Source: CADCWK01 sp964244115
Lineage (GTDB): Bacteria; Chloroflexota; Chloroflexia; Thermomicrobiales; UBA6265
Length of the DNA: 49,969 nucleotides
Direction: 5' to 3'
Assembly (NCBI GenBank): GCA_964244115.1
Contig: CAXTHM010000023.1
Location: 1-49,969 of the forward strand
A program made the position numbers and the translations under genes. Numbering within the stretch: the first letter of the stretch is position 1; every line of letters starts with the position of its first letter. The notes below the pieces were generated by a model that saw only the letters and a program-made list of their open reading frames with translations, was not told the origin of the DNA and made no database searches. Positions 35,098 through 43,661 of this stretch are shown one piece after another.

Positions 35098-36132
35098 CTA
35101 TCTCCGGTCCGACCGGCCCTCCTCGCGGTTGTTCGGACGCTCGATCGTGCGCCGTCTCGACAGCAGGCTGCCGAAGAACAGCCGGCCCATCTGGCCGCTC
35201 ATGCTGGCGCCGGCGAGCTCGGAGTCAGTGTCCTGGACCAGTTCGCCCTCGCGATGGGTCTGGGTCGCCCAGTCGGCCCGGGCTTCGCGCGCCGTGATGA
35301 AGTAGTCCTGCATCGCCACCTCCGGCGCCTCACCGTGGAGCTGCTTCCGGAACTCCCCGAGTTCTGCGACCAGAGCGTCCACCCAGCGGGTGACCGATTC
35401 CCTGTTCGTGAGCGTGATGTCGCGGTGCATGGCCGGCGAGCCGGAGGCCAGCCGGGTCATGTCGCGGAAGCCGGTCGCGGACAGGGACCGCATGTCCCGC
35501 CAGGACGAGTCCTTGCTCGTGGCCCGCATCAGGGCAGCGCTGAGAACGAACGGCAGGTGGCTGACGCCGGCGACGTGGGCGTCATGCTCCTCCGGGTCGA
35601 CGAAGTAGGGCTCGGCGTCCAGCGCCCCGATGATGCCGAGGACGTTCTTGATCGCGTCCTCGGAGGCATGCACGGAGGGGCAGACGCACCACGTCGCGCC
35701 CTTGAACAGGCTCGCCTCGGCGCCCTCGATGCTCTGGGCCTTGCCGGCCATCGGGTGCCCACCGACGAAGTGGACGGTCCGGGGCAGCAACTCGTTGGCC
35801 CAGCGGAGGACGTCGGCCTTGGTTGAGGCCGTGTCCGTCACGATCGCGCCCGGCTTGAGGTGGTCGGCGATGTCGCGGAAGGTCTGCTCGGTCGCCGACA
35901 CCGGGACGCAGAGGATGACGATGTCGGCGTCCCGGACGGCCCGGGTCAGGTCCCACTCGGTCTTCTCGACGACGTTGATCTTCTTGGCATACTGCTGCTG
36001 CTGGATGTCCGTGTCGAAGCCAACGAGCTGAAGCGCATCGCCCCCGTCGCCGTTCGCCTTCGACCAGGCCGTCAGACCAAGGCCGATCGACCCGCCGATC
36101 AGTCCCAACCCGATGATCGCTACCTTCTGCAT
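35098..36132 (-). CDS. tyrA: Prephenate dehydrogenase (TyrA type)
   Basis: A 344-residue NAD(P)-dependent dehydrogenase that converts prephenate (or arogenate) to a tyrosine precursor. The Rossmann motif AIIGLGLIGGSIG is at the N-terminus, VGGHPMAGK carries the catalytic His, and the helical dimerisation domain contains GVSHLPFVLSAAL and GFRDMTRLASG. There is no C-terminal ACT domain; instead about 50 basic residues end in REEGRSDRR. ATG 36132 has AAGGAG upstream. It lies 48 bases downstream of the SH3 protein gene. Confidence 0.92.
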   Translation of the reverse strand: MQKVAIIGLGLIGGSIGLGLTAWSKANGDGGDALQLVGFDTDIQQQQYAKKINVVEKTEWDLTRAVRDADIVILCVPVSATEQTFRDIADHLKPGAIVTDTASTKADVLRWANELLPRTVHFVGGHPMAGKAQSIEGAEASLFKGATWCVCPSVHASEDAIKNVLGIIGALDAEPYFVDPEEHDAHVAGVSHLPFVLSAALMRATSKDSSWRDMRSLSATGFRDMTRLASGSPAMHRDITLTNRESVTRWVDALVAELGEFRKQLHGEAPEVAMQDYFITAREARADWATQTHREGELVQDTDSELAGASMSGQMGRLFFGSLLSRRRTIERPNNREEGRSDRR

Positions 36133-36180
36133 CGTCCTGTCTCCTTCTCAATCATCGGCCACCGTATTGACGAGGACGCA

Positions 36181-36729
36181 TCATCTGGTTTGCGTGTCGA
36201 TCTCCCGGATCCACCCCGTCGTGCCGTCCTCATCGATGAACTCCAGCCAGACGACCCCGTCGACGGTCTCTTCTTGGCCAGTCGACTGCAATAGCGTGCC
36301 GGGGTCGAGGACCGCGAGCGTCTCCGAGCCGTCCGTGCCAGCGACCGAGCGGAAGTTGACCGACTCGCCCTCCGGCAGGATCTGGTAGTCGGCCTGGAAC
36401 CCGCCGTCATCCGACGGGGACGGTGCCTCCGTCGGGGCCGTCGTCGCGGCGACGGTCGGCGTCACTTCCGCGGCCACGGTGGCGGTGGGCGGTGACGTCT
36501 CCGGCGTCGGGGTCACCTGAGCAGCTGGCTGGATGGCGGCGACGGTCGGCTGTTCGGTCGGAGCAGCCTCGGCGCCGATGAAGTCGCTCAGATAGGGGTT
36601 GATCGTGGCGAACAGCCAGACGAACGCCCCGATCAGAAGCACGATCGCGACGGCCATCGAGGCGCCGACGGCGAACCCGGAGCGGCGGGCGTGATGGTCG
36701 AGCCGGCGATTCAGAGATGGATCAGTCAT
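36181..36729 (-). CDS. Membrane-anchored SH3 domain protein
   Basis: A 182-residue protein with a short cytoplasmic N-terminus, one transmembrane helix (about residues 20-42), a Thr/Pro/Ala-rich extracytoplasmic linker, and a C-terminal bacterial SH3-like (SH3b) domain with ESVNFRSVAGTDGSETLAVLDPGTLL and VWLEFIDEDGTTGWI. SH3b domains often bind cell-wall peptides; the specific role here is unknown. ATG 36729 follows an AGGG sequence. It is upstream of tyrA on the same strand. Confidence 0.82.
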   Translation of the reverse strand: MTDPSLNRRLDHHARRSGFAVGASMAVAIVLLIGAFVWLFATINPYLSDFIGAEAAPTEQPTVAAIQPAAQVTPTPETSPPTATVAAEVTPTVAATTAPTEAPSPSDDGGFQADYQILPEGESVNFRSVAGTDGSETLAVLDPGTLLQSTGQEETVDGVVWLEFIDEDGTTGWIREIDTQTR

Positions 36730-36832
36730 GAGCCCTGCTGGGTAGATCGGGTGCCAGGTGTCCGGCGGGGTCGCGGGGAGGGGCGACGGGCACGCGAACG
36801 TCCCACGGATAGGCGGTGGTGATTTGAAAGTG

Positions 36833-36838
36833 TACCAT
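36833..36838 (+). promoter_or_regulatory. Putative -10 element of the ornithine cyclodeaminase-family gene
   Basis: TACCAT directly preceded by TG, 80 bases before ATG 36918, in the divergent SH3/ocd interval. The -35 region is weak. Confidence 0.35.
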
Positions 36839-36917
36839 CGGCCCGTTCTCGGACACCTATCGCCAGGCGGGCCGCTGGCCGCCTGGCTCGACCACCGAAG
36901 AGGGAGTGCGACGCGAC

Positions 36918-37904
36918 ATGCGCATCATTGGTGCATCGGACATTACAGCCCTCGTCTCCATGCCCGAGGCGATCCGACTGATGGCGCTCGCGTTCGGTGA
37001 GTTGAGTGCGGGCCGCGCGCAGGCGCCGCTGCGAACCGGCATCCATCTCGATGCCTCTGCGCTCGATGCGCTGATGATGCCGGCGACCGTCCCGGCCGCG
37101 AACGCGTTGGGGGTCAAACTCGTCACCGTCGCGGCCAACAACCCCGCCGCGGGTCTCCCGCTCATCCACGCCACGGTGCTCATCGTCGACCCGGAGACCG
37201 GGATCGCGCTCGCCCTCCTCGATGGCACCTCGATTACGGCCCTGCGCACCGGCGCGGTCTCCGGCGCGGCGACCGACCGGTTGGCCCGGCCGGATGCGAG
37301 GACGCTGGTGGTCTTCGGCGCCGGCGTCCAGGCGCTTACGCAGATCCTCGCCGTCTGCGCGGTCCGGTCCATCGAGCGCATCGTCGTGGTCGGGCGGAGC
37401 CAGCGCGGCTTGGAGCGAATGCGGGGGTGGATGACGGAGCGGGCACCCGAGCTAGTCGCTGCAACAGCGTTCACCACTGATCGGGCGTCAGCGAGGGAAG
37501 CCGACATCATCTGCGCCGCGACGACCTCCCGCGAGCCGGTCTTCGATGACACCGATGTCCAGCCCGGCACGCACATCAACGCGGTCGGTGCCTACACGCC
37601 CACCATGCAGGAGATCCCGGCGGCGACAGTCGCGCGGTCCCTGATCGTCGTCGACCAGATCGGGGCGGCACTGGAAGAGGCAGGGGACTTCGTCATCCCC
37701 ATCCGCAGCGGCGAGTTGCGAGCCGATCAGGTCACCGTCGAACTCGGCCACCTCGTCAACGGCGACCATCCCGGTCGGACGTCGCCGGAGCAGGTCACGT
37801 TCTTCAAGTCGGTCGGCAACGCCGTCCAGGACATGGTCGTCGCCCGGAACGCGTACGACCTGGCCGAAGAGCGGGGCATCGGCCAGGTCGTCTCGATGAA
37901 ATGA
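36918..37904 (+). CDS. Ornithine cyclodeaminase/mu-crystallin family protein
   Basis: A 328-residue NAD(P)-binding protein. Motifs include an N-terminal VSMPEAIRLM, KLVTVAANNPAAGLPLIHATVLI (substrate and Lys region), LDGTSITALRTGAVSGAATD and the Rossmann VVFGAGVQALTQ. The late segment VVDQIGAALEEAGDF is also typical. Members are ornithine cyclodeaminase, alanine dehydrogenase or pyrroline-2-carboxylate reductase; the substrate is not decidable here. ATG 36918 is used because GAGGGAG lies 12 bases upstream, whereas GTG 36906 would abut that site. Confidence 0.87.
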   Translation: MRIIGASDITALVSMPEAIRLMALAFGELSAGRAQAPLRTGIHLDASALDALMMPATVPAANALGVKLVTVAANNPAAGLPLIHATVLIVDPETGIALALLDGTSITALRTGAVSGAATDRLARPDARTLVVFGAGVQALTQILAVCAVRSIERIVVVGRSQRGLERMRGWMTERAPELVAATAFTTDRASAREADIICAATTSREPVFDDTDVQPGTHINAVGAYTPTMQEIPAATVARSLIVVDQIGAALEEAGDFVIPIRSGELRADQVTVELGHLVNGDHPGRTSPEQVTFFKSVGNAVQDMVVARNAYDLAEERGIGQVVSMK

Positions 37905-37925
37905 GTCGGAGCGGCGGGAACGCGG

Positions 37926-39674
37926 TCAGTCGGCGGCGATGGCGCTGACGCCGGGCTCGATCGGACAGGTGCCGCAGCGGCAGTAGCCCTGGATGTGCTC
38001 CATGAACTCCTCATGGTGCTTCTGCATCATCCCGAGGAGCGGCATCGGCGCGACCTGGCCGAGCCCGCAGAGCGAGAGCTCGATGATGTGCTTGCTCGTC
38101 CGCTCGATCAGGGCGAGGTCGGCCTCAGAGCCACGCCCGAGCCGGATCCGGTCGATGATCTCGATCAGCGCCGGGTTGCCGAGGCGACACGGCACGCACT
38201 TCGAGCAGGACTCGTACCGGTTGAACGCCATCATGTACCGGGCGTAATCGACCGCGCAGGTCGTCTCGTCGTAGACGACGAAGCCGCCCGAGCCGAGCAT
38301 CCCGCCGTACTCGGCCATCGAGTCGAAGTCGACCGGCACGTCGAGGTGCTCGTCCAGCAGCGGACCGGCCGAGATGCCGCCGGTCTGGATGCCCTTGAAA
38401 GTGTGGCCGTCCTTCATCCCGCCCCAGATGTCCTCGATCACCGTCCTGAACGGCGTGCCCATCTCGACCTCGACGAGGCCCATGCGCTTGACCGGACCCA
38501 TGACGGTGACGAGCTTGGTGCCGGTGCTCTTGCCGCTGCCCATGCTGGCGTACCAGTCGCCGCCGTTCATGACGATGTCGGGCACGTTCGCCAGCGTCTC
38601 GGAGTTGTTGGCGACGGTCGGCCGCTTCCAGAGCCCCTCCTCGACCGAGCGGGGCGGCTTGGTCCGGGGCTGGCCGCGAACGCCCATGATCGAGAACATC
38701 AGGGCCGAACCCTCGCCGCAGATGTAGGCGCCACCGCCGGCCCGGATGCGGAGACCGACGTCCTTGCCGGAGCCGAGGACGTTCTTCCCGATCAGCCCGA
38801 GGCGCTCGGCGTCGGCTGCCGCTTTCCGGAACCGCTGGATCGCGAGCGGGTACTCGCCGCCGATGTAGTTGTAGCCAATGTCCGCGCCGACGGCGACGCA
38901 GGCGATCAGGATGCCTTCCAGCAGACGATGCGGGTCGCCCTCGTGGATGCGGCGATCCTTGTAGACGTTCGGCTCCCCCTCGTGGCTATTGCAGACGACG
39001 TACTTGGGCCGGTTCCGAGCCCGCTTGCCGCTGGCCCACTTGATCCCGGCCGGGAACCCCGCGCCGCCCCGGCCCCGGAGGTTGGCCCTGGTCACCTCCT
39101 CGATGACCTCGTCCTGGCTCAGGTCGAACAACGCCTTGATGTAGCCGCTGTAGGCGCCCCGGGCGATCGCGTCCTCGACGGACTCGGGGTCGATCACGCC
39201 CACGTTGCGGAGCAGGATGCGCTTCTGGAGCTTGAAGAACGGGAGCTCGCTCAGGGGCTGGATGCCGTTGTGGGCGGCCTCGCCGACGACGCCGACCGCC
39301 CGACCCTCCAGGTCGCCGTCGAGCAGCGCCGGGACGTCGGACGGCTCGACGTTTGCGTACACGATCGCCGGCTGACCGGGCCGCTTGATCTCGACCCACG
39401 GCTCCATCCAGTTGGCGCCGTTGCCGCTCGCCTGCCGGACGATGGCGGCGGTGCCGGCCAGGGCCGACCGGCAGGCGGCCAGGACCTGATCGGCACCCTT
39501 CGGGATCGAGGACGAGTCGAGACCGACGGTCACGACGAAGGCCTCCGGTGCGGAATAGGCGGCCCAGCGCCGCTCGCTCTGCTCCCGGAACGCGTCGAAG
39601 TCAGCACGCGAGGTGAGCGTCGTCAGTCCAGCGTTGGTGGAGGCTGGCGCGGTTGCCATGTGCGGGGATGTCAT
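37926..39674 (-). CDS. nuoF: NADH-binding flavoprotein subunit, NuoF/FdsB-like
   Basis: A 582-residue FMN/[4Fe-4S] protein that exchanges electrons with NAD(H). The N-terminal thioredoxin-like extension (about 1-130) resembles the HydB/FdsB forms. FMN motif GRGGAGFPAGIKW is present. The NADH motif reads ICGEGSALMFSIMG rather than the usual ICGEETAL. The [4Fe-4S] motif is ESCSKCVPC plus SLCGLGQ. The C-terminus adds a CRCGTC cluster-like tail. ATG 39674 overlaps the nuoE stop (ATGA). With NuoE it likely forms the diaphorase part of a hydrogenase, formate dehydrogenase or complex I. Confidence 0.88.
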   Translation of the reverse strand: MTSPHMATAPASTNAGLTTLTSRADFDAFREQSERRWAAYSAPEAFVVTVGLDSSSIPKGADQVLAACRSALAGTAAIVRQASGNGANWMEPWVEIKRPGQPAIVYANVEPSDVPALLDGDLEGRAVGVVGEAAHNGIQPLSELPFFKLQKRILLRNVGVIDPESVEDAIARGAYSGYIKALFDLSQDEVIEEVTRANLRGRGGAGFPAGIKWASGKRARNRPKYVVCNSHEGEPNVYKDRRIHEGDPHRLLEGILIACVAVGADIGYNYIGGEYPLAIQRFRKAAADAERLGLIGKNVLGSGKDVGLRIRAGGGAYICGEGSALMFSIMGVRGQPRTKPPRSVEEGLWKRPTVANNSETLANVPDIVMNGGDWYASMGSGKSTGTKLVTVMGPVKRMGLVEVEMGTPFRTVIEDIWGGMKDGHTFKGIQTGGISAGPLLDEHLDVPVDFDSMAEYGGMLGSGGFVVYDETTCAVDYARYMMAFNRYESCSKCVPCRLGNPALIEIIDRIRLGRGSEADLALIERTSKHIIELSLCGLGQVAPMPLLGMMQKHHEEFMEHIQGYCRCGTCPIEPGVSAIAAD

Positions 39675-40192
39675 CGGATGTCTCCCTGGGATGTGGCCGT
39701 CGTCGCCCTGGCGAGCAACGCGTTGAGCGACTCGACCGTCAATTCGCCATGGAAATCCTGGTTGAGCTTGACCAGTGGCGCCCGGTCGCAGACGCCGAGG
39801 CAGCCATCGACGACCTGGATCGTCAGTGATCCGTCAGCCGTCGTCTCGCCATCGCTGATGCCGTGGCGGTCCTTGAGCGACTGGACCAGCCGCATCGAAC
39901 CGGCCACGTAGCAGGACATGCCGTGGCAGACGAGCATGAAGTTGTCCCCACGGGGGGCGGTCCGGAAGTCGGCGTAGAACGTCAGCAACCCGTAGACCCG
40001 GTTGGCCGTCGTACCGAGGTGCTCGGCGACGATCTCGGCCGCCTCCAGCGAGACCCAGCCGAATCGCTCGTTGATCTCCTGAAGGGCGAACAGGATCAAC
40101 TCCTGCGCCTCCTGGTGATCGGAGTAGGTGATGTGCGACATCATCTCACGGACAACGCCGAGGTCGATGGTCTGGCTGGTCGCGGTCGCCAC
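39671..40192 (-). CDS. nuoE: NADH dehydrogenase subunit E-like [2Fe-2S] protein
   Basis: A 173-residue thioredoxin-fold ferredoxin. Cluster ligands are CHGMSC and CLGVC (C-x4-C and C-x3-C), with the N-terminal helical region LEAAEIVAEHLGTTANRVYGL typical of NuoE/HoxE/FdsG. GTG at 40192 with GGGAG upstream is preferred over 40240. It is co-transcribed with nuoF and lies downstream of a CRP/FNR-like site. No nuoG or other complex I genes are nearby. Confidence 0.9.
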   Translation of the reverse strand: MATATSQTIDLGVVREMMSHITYSDHQEAQELILFALQEINERFGWVSLEAAEIVAEHLGTTANRVYGLLTFYADFRTAPRGDNFMLVCHGMSCYVAGSMRLVQSLKDRHGISDGETTADGSLTIQVVDGCLGVCDRAPLVKLNQDFHGELTVESLNALLARATTATSQGDIR

Positions 40193-40262
40193 CGTAGCTG
40201 CTCCCTGACACCGAGCGATCCGGGCGTTCGAGACGGGCACGCCGACGGGTCGTCGGGTCGAC

Positions 40263-40278
40263 TGTGACGGATATCACA
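40263..40278. promoter_or_regulatory. Perfect CRP/FNR-family operator palindrome
   Basis: TGTGACGGATATCACA matches TGTGA-N6-TCACA exactly. It lies 71-86 bases before the nuoE GTG start. A candidate -10 TACACT on the minus strand sits at 40289-40294, which would put the operator just downstream of the start site, consistent with repression; other start sites would allow activation. Confidence 0.6.
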
Positions 40279-40330
40279 AACTTCGGGAAGTGTAGAGCCG
40301 AACTCAGGGACCTGCCAATCCGAAATGTCC

Positions 40331-40368
40331 GAAAACGCGAGACGCCCGTCCGAAAGGGACGGGCGTCT
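40331..40368 (-). terminator. Intrinsic terminator of the zinc-ribbon gene
   Basis: A perfect 12-bp stem AGACGCCCGTCC/GGACGGGCGTCT with a 5-base loop, followed on the minus strand by CGCGTTTTC. It starts 21 bases after the zinc-ribbon gene stop and separates it from nuoE. Confidence 0.7.
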
Positions 40369-40388
40369 GCCGAAGATCGATGCTGACC

Positions 40389-40802
40389 CTAGCCGCGAGG
40401 TTCATCCGTGGTCCGTCCGAACAGGGACTTGAAGTCTCCGTCGAAGCCATTGAGGAACTCGTGCATGTCCGCGACGTCCCCCGCCCCGACCGGTGGCCCG
40501 GCGTGTCCGCCCGTCGCCGTGTCCGGCTCTCCCAGCTCGAAGGCTGACTCGCCGACCCCGGCTTCCTCGGACATCTTCTGAAGGGCGACCTTGGCCTGGT
40601 CCGGGTCGCCGTCCTTGAGCACCGCCGCGACGAAGTTGCGCGCGTGGCAGACCTCGCACTCGACGACCATCATCCAGACGTCCCGCTTGGACGAGACGAC
40701 ATTGATGTCATCCTCGTCGTAGGGGCTATGGCAGACGGCGCAACGTGGAAGGCGATCGAGGACGACCTGCTTGACGTGACCTTCCGGTGTCGATGATTCC
40801 AT
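40389..40802 (-). CDS. Zinc-ribbon protein of unknown function
   Basis: A 137-residue protein. Two CxxC knuckles are visible, LPRCAVCHSPY and VECEVCHARNF, about 26 residues apart, making a zinc ribbon. The C-terminal half is acidic and likely flexible, ending in MHEFLNGFDGDFKSLFG. It lies 80 bases downstream of the DUF151 nuclease gene on the same strand. Zinc ribbons commonly bind nucleic acid or partner proteins; the role here is not known. Confidence 0.75.
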   Translation of the reverse strand: MESSTPEGHVKQVVLDRLPRCAVCHSPYDEDDINVVSSKRDVWMMVVECEVCHARNFVAAVLKDGDPDQAKVALQKMSEEAGVGESAFELGEPDTATGGHAGPPVGAGDVADMHEFLNGFDGDFKSLFGRTTDEPRG

Positions 40803-40882
40803 GTCTTCTCCGTGAGCGTTGAACTGGAGGCGATCCTGAACGGCAGAGCCAGTTCCGTGCCTCCACAGGATCTGCTGTCGAA

Positions 40883-41437
40883 CTACTGGCGCTTGTCGAA
40901 GTCGTCGAGATCCAGGGAGTTGATGAAGTCGCGGAAGACGGAGAGCTTCTCCTCTTCGGCGGGAGTCGGCTGCTCGGCGGTCCGGGGAGACTCACGAGAG
41001 GCAGCGGGCCGGGTGACCGGCTGGTCGTCCGGGTCCGTGTCGACCTCGACGCCGGCCTGCTCCATGATCTCGTCGGCGACGAGGATCGGCGCCTTGACCC
41101 GGACGGCCAGGGCGATTGCGTCGCTCGACCGGGAATCGATCTCGATGGTCTTACCATCGTGGAGCACCACGATCCGGGCGTGGAAGACATCGTCGATCAC
41201 AGCGGAGATGACGATCCGCTGCACCTCGGAGCCGAGGTCGGCGATGATCGTCCGGATCAGGTCGTAGGGGAGTGGCCGGCTGGCCGTGACGCCCTGGAGT
41301 TCCATCGCGATCGCTTCGGCCTCGTAGGCCCCGATCCAGATCGGGAGGTGACGGTCGCCGCCGACCTCCTTGAGGATGACCACCCGCGTCTGCGTGACCA
41401 GGCTGACCCGGATGCTTTCAACGACAGTCTCGATCAT
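40883..41437 (-). CDS. Bifunctional nuclease family protein (DUF151)
   Basis: A 184-residue protein. The DUF151 domain spans about residues 1-135: LPIWIGAYEAEAIAMELQG, RPLPYDLIRTII and IDSRSSDAIALAVRVKAPI. Members act as nucleases in some bacteria. The tail is an acidic, low-complexity linker ending in a short helix FRDFINSLDLDDF. ATG 41437 with AAGGGG upstream is chosen over 41494. It lies upstream of the zinc-ribbon gene and may share its transcript. Confidence 0.85.
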   Translation of the reverse strand: MIETVVESIRVSLVTQTRVVILKEVGGDRHLPIWIGAYEAEAIAMELQGVTASRPLPYDLIRTIIADLGSEVQRIVISAVIDDVFHARIVVLHDGKTIEIDSRSSDAIALAVRVKAPILVADEIMEQAGVEVDTDPDDQPVTRPAASRESPRTAEQPTPAEEEKLSVFRDFINSLDLDDFDKRQ

Positions 41438-41646
41438 CTCGTAGCCCCTTCGGCGAGTGGTGTTGCGCCCGATGTGCGGGAGTCCGGCTCGCACTGGTCG
41501 ACCCAGGATGCCATAGCCAGATCGTTGCCAAAGACGTCAGGGACGTACCCAAGTTTACACCGCCCCGGACCGGCTTACCATTGGTGAGCCCGTAGCTTGC
41601 ACACCGATCGTCGCCGCGACCGAACCGATGGGCACCGATTGCGCCG

Positions 41647-41681
41647 AAAAGGAAAGGGACCACGCCGAAGCGAAGGTCCCC
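41647..41681 (-). terminator. Intrinsic terminator after tatA
   Basis: On the minus strand, GGGACC pairs with GGTCCC around a 13-base loop and is followed by TTTCCTTTT. It lies about 38 bases after the tatA stop. Confidence 0.7.
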
Positions 41682-41719
41682 GTCCCGTCTCTGCGATGTC
41701 GTGGGCCGTCGGGCGCCGC

Positions 41720-41989
41720 CTAGATCTCGTCCGCGCGGACCTGCTGGCCAGCCGACTTGGAGGCCATCACGGGCTCGTCGCGACGGACCGAGGAGGCGGT
41801 CGTCTTGCCGGCGAGGTCGTCGGTGGTCGCCCCGGTGTCGAGCTTGTCACTGGGGTCGTTGGTGTTCTCCTTGAACTCGCGGATCCCGCGGCCCAGGGCA
41901 CCTCCGATGTCACCGATCTTGCCGGCGCCGAAGATGATGACGACGATGACCAGGACGATGATCAACTCTGTAGGACCAATCGATGGCAT
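41720..41989 (-). CDS. tatA: Sec-independent translocase subunit TatA
   Basis: An 89-residue membrane protein of the twin-arginine translocase. A single N-terminal helix (GPTELIIVLVIVVIIFGAGKI) is followed by an amphipathic helix (GIREFKENTND) and an acidic or polar tail. ATG 41989 has GGAGGG upstream. The usual FGPxKLP hinge is FGAGKIGD here. No tatC lies nearby. It follows secG on the same strand, and a TATACT -10 lies near 42047-42052. Confidence 0.88.
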   Translation of the reverse strand: MPSIGPTELIIVLVIVVIIFGAGKIGDIGGALGRGIREFKENTNDPSDKLDTGATTDDLAGKTTASSVRRDEPVMASKSAGQQVRADEI

Positions 41990-42100
41990 TTCTTGGACCC
42001 TCCTCTCACCGAGAGGCGCATGTTCGAGGAACCGGGATACATCAGCAGTATACCCCGTCCCGACCCGGACGCACACGACGGGGAACCGGGCATCGCTCGT

Positions 42101-42322
42101 CTAGTTGACGAAGGAGCTCCAGATCGCGAACAGGATGAAGACGACCGCGATGCCGATGGTGAACTGGAACAGACGAAGTTCCACGCCCCGGCGGGTCCGG
42201 TTGATCGACCCGCTGTCCCCGCCGAAGGCCCCGCTGAACGAAGAGCCCTTGGTCTGGAGCAGAATCACGGTGATCAACACGATCGACAGGATGATGACCG
42301 CCAGGCTGACCGCGTTGTCCAA
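42101..42322 (-). CDS. secG: Preprotein translocase subunit SecG
   Basis: A 73-residue protein with two transmembrane helices (LAVIILSIVLITVILLQ and LFQFTIGIAVVFILFAI) separated by GSSFSGAFGGDSG and an RTRRG loop, characteristic of SecG. TTG at 42322 with GGAG six bases upstream is chosen; the longer open frame from 42436 is not SecG-like. It follows pgk by 120 bases, in the common gap-pgk-secG order. Confidence 0.88.
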   Translation of the reverse strand: MDNAVSLAVIILSIVLITVILLQTKGSSFSGAFGGDSGSINRTRRGVELRLFQFTIGIAVVFILFAIWSSFVN

Positions 42323-42442
42323 CGTCCGCTCCGTTCTGGGCGTCTGGTCCGGCCGCACCCCGAGCGAAGTCGTGTGCGTCGGCGAGTGGTGATCGTCGCG
42401 AGACGAAACCGTACCACCGACCGGGTTCGGCGGCAAACCCGT

Positions 42443-43633
42443 TTACTGACGTGATTCGCGCTCGGGAATCACATCTACACCCGGCAGCGTTCGCCCTTCG
42501 AGCAGTTCCAGCGACGCGCCGCCCCCGGTCGAGACGTGTGAGATCCGACCCAGGAGTCCGGCTTTGGCCAGCGCGGCGATCGAGTCACCCCCGCCGACGA
42601 CCGTCGTGCCGTCCGATGAGGCGACCGCATGAGCGACCGTCAATGTGCCCGCGGCGAAGGCCGGCCGCTCGGCGACGCCCATGGGCCCATTCCAGAACAC
42701 GGTCGCCGCCCCGGCGATCTCGCGGGCGTAGCGGGCGGCGGTGTCGGGGCCGATGTCGAAGATCGCCGTGTCGCCGGCGATCGTCGCCACATCGGTGACG
42801 TCGCCGTGATCGGCGTCGATCGCGGTCGCGACCACGACATCGGTCGGCACGACGACCGTCGTCCCTCTGGACCCGGCATCGTCGAGGAAGGCTCGGGCCC
42901 GATCGACGAAGTCGGCCTCGGCCAGCGACCGGCCGATCTCCAGCCCCTGGGCGAGCAGCAACGTATTCGCCATCCCACCACCGACGAGGATCGTATCGAC
43001 GCGACCGGCGAGGTTGACCATGACCCCGAGCTTGTCGCTGACCTTGGCGCCGCCGAGGATGGCGACGAACGGCCGCTTCGGTGCCTCCAGCAGGTTGGTG
43101 AGCGTTTCGACCTCGTGGAGCAGCAACGGCCCCGCGTAGGCAGGCAACAGGCGCGCGACGCCGACGGTCGAGGCGTGCGCCCGGTGGGCCGCGCCGAAGG
43201 CGTCATTGACGAAGACATCGCCCAGGGTCGCCAGCTCGTCGGCCAACGCCGGGCCGTTCGCCTCTTCGCCCGGATCGAAGCGCAGGTTCTCCAGCAGGAG
43301 GACGTCGCCGTCGGTCAGGGCAGCTACGGCGTCCACCGCGTCTGGACCAGCGTTTGCTGTGCTGAACGCGACCGGGCGGCCGAGGAGCTCGGCGAGGTGG
43401 TCCGCCACCAGCCTCAGGCTGAGCGACGGGTCGGGGCTTCCTTTCGGCCGACCGAGGTGACTGATCAGGACGACGCGGGCGCCACGCCCGCAAAGGGTCC
43501 GGATCGTCGGAACGTGCGCCCGGACGCGGGTGTCGTCGGTGATCCGGCCGTCCCCCAGCGGGACGTTGAAGTCCACCCGGACGAGGACGCGCTTTCCCGC
43601 CACCTCGACGTCGTCGATCGAGCGTTTCGCCAT
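42443..43633 (-). CDS. pgk: Phosphoglycerate kinase
   Basis: A 396-residue glycolytic enzyme that transfers phosphate between 1,3-bisphosphoglycerate and ADP. Visible motifs are VLVRVDFNVPL, TIRTLCGRGARVVLISHLGRPKG, VFVNDAFGAAHRAHAS, PFVAILGGAKVSDKLGV and GGGDSIAALAKAG. ATG 43633 is preferred over GTG 43651 as it gives the typical MAKRSIDDV start. It follows gap by 28 bases and is co-transcribed. No tpiA or gpm gene is present in the cluster. Confidence 0.96.
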   Translation of the reverse strand: MAKRSIDDVEVAGKRVLVRVDFNVPLGDGRITDDTRVRAHVPTIRTLCGRGARVVLISHLGRPKGSPDPSLSLRLVADHLAELLGRPVAFSTANAGPDAVDAVAALTDGDVLLLENLRFDPGEEANGPALADELATLGDVFVNDAFGAAHRAHASTVGVARLLPAYAGPLLLHEVETLTNLLEAPKRPFVAILGGAKVSDKLGVMVNLAGRVDTILVGGGMANTLLLAQGLEIGRSLAEADFVDRARAFLDDAGSRGTTVVVPTDVVVATAIDADHGDVTDVATIAGDTAIFDIGPDTAARYAREIAGAATVFWNGPMGVAERPAFAAGTLTVAHAVASSDGTTVVGGGDSIAALAKAGLLGRISHVSTGGGASLELLEGRTLPGVDVIPERESRQ

Positions 43634-43661
43634 GATCGGTTCATCCTTCACGGTGCGCCGG

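Noticed and set aside
36600..36640. Lipoprotein signal for the SH3 domain protein
   Set aside because: No lipobox Cys follows the hydrophobic segment, so a transmembrane anchor is more likely.
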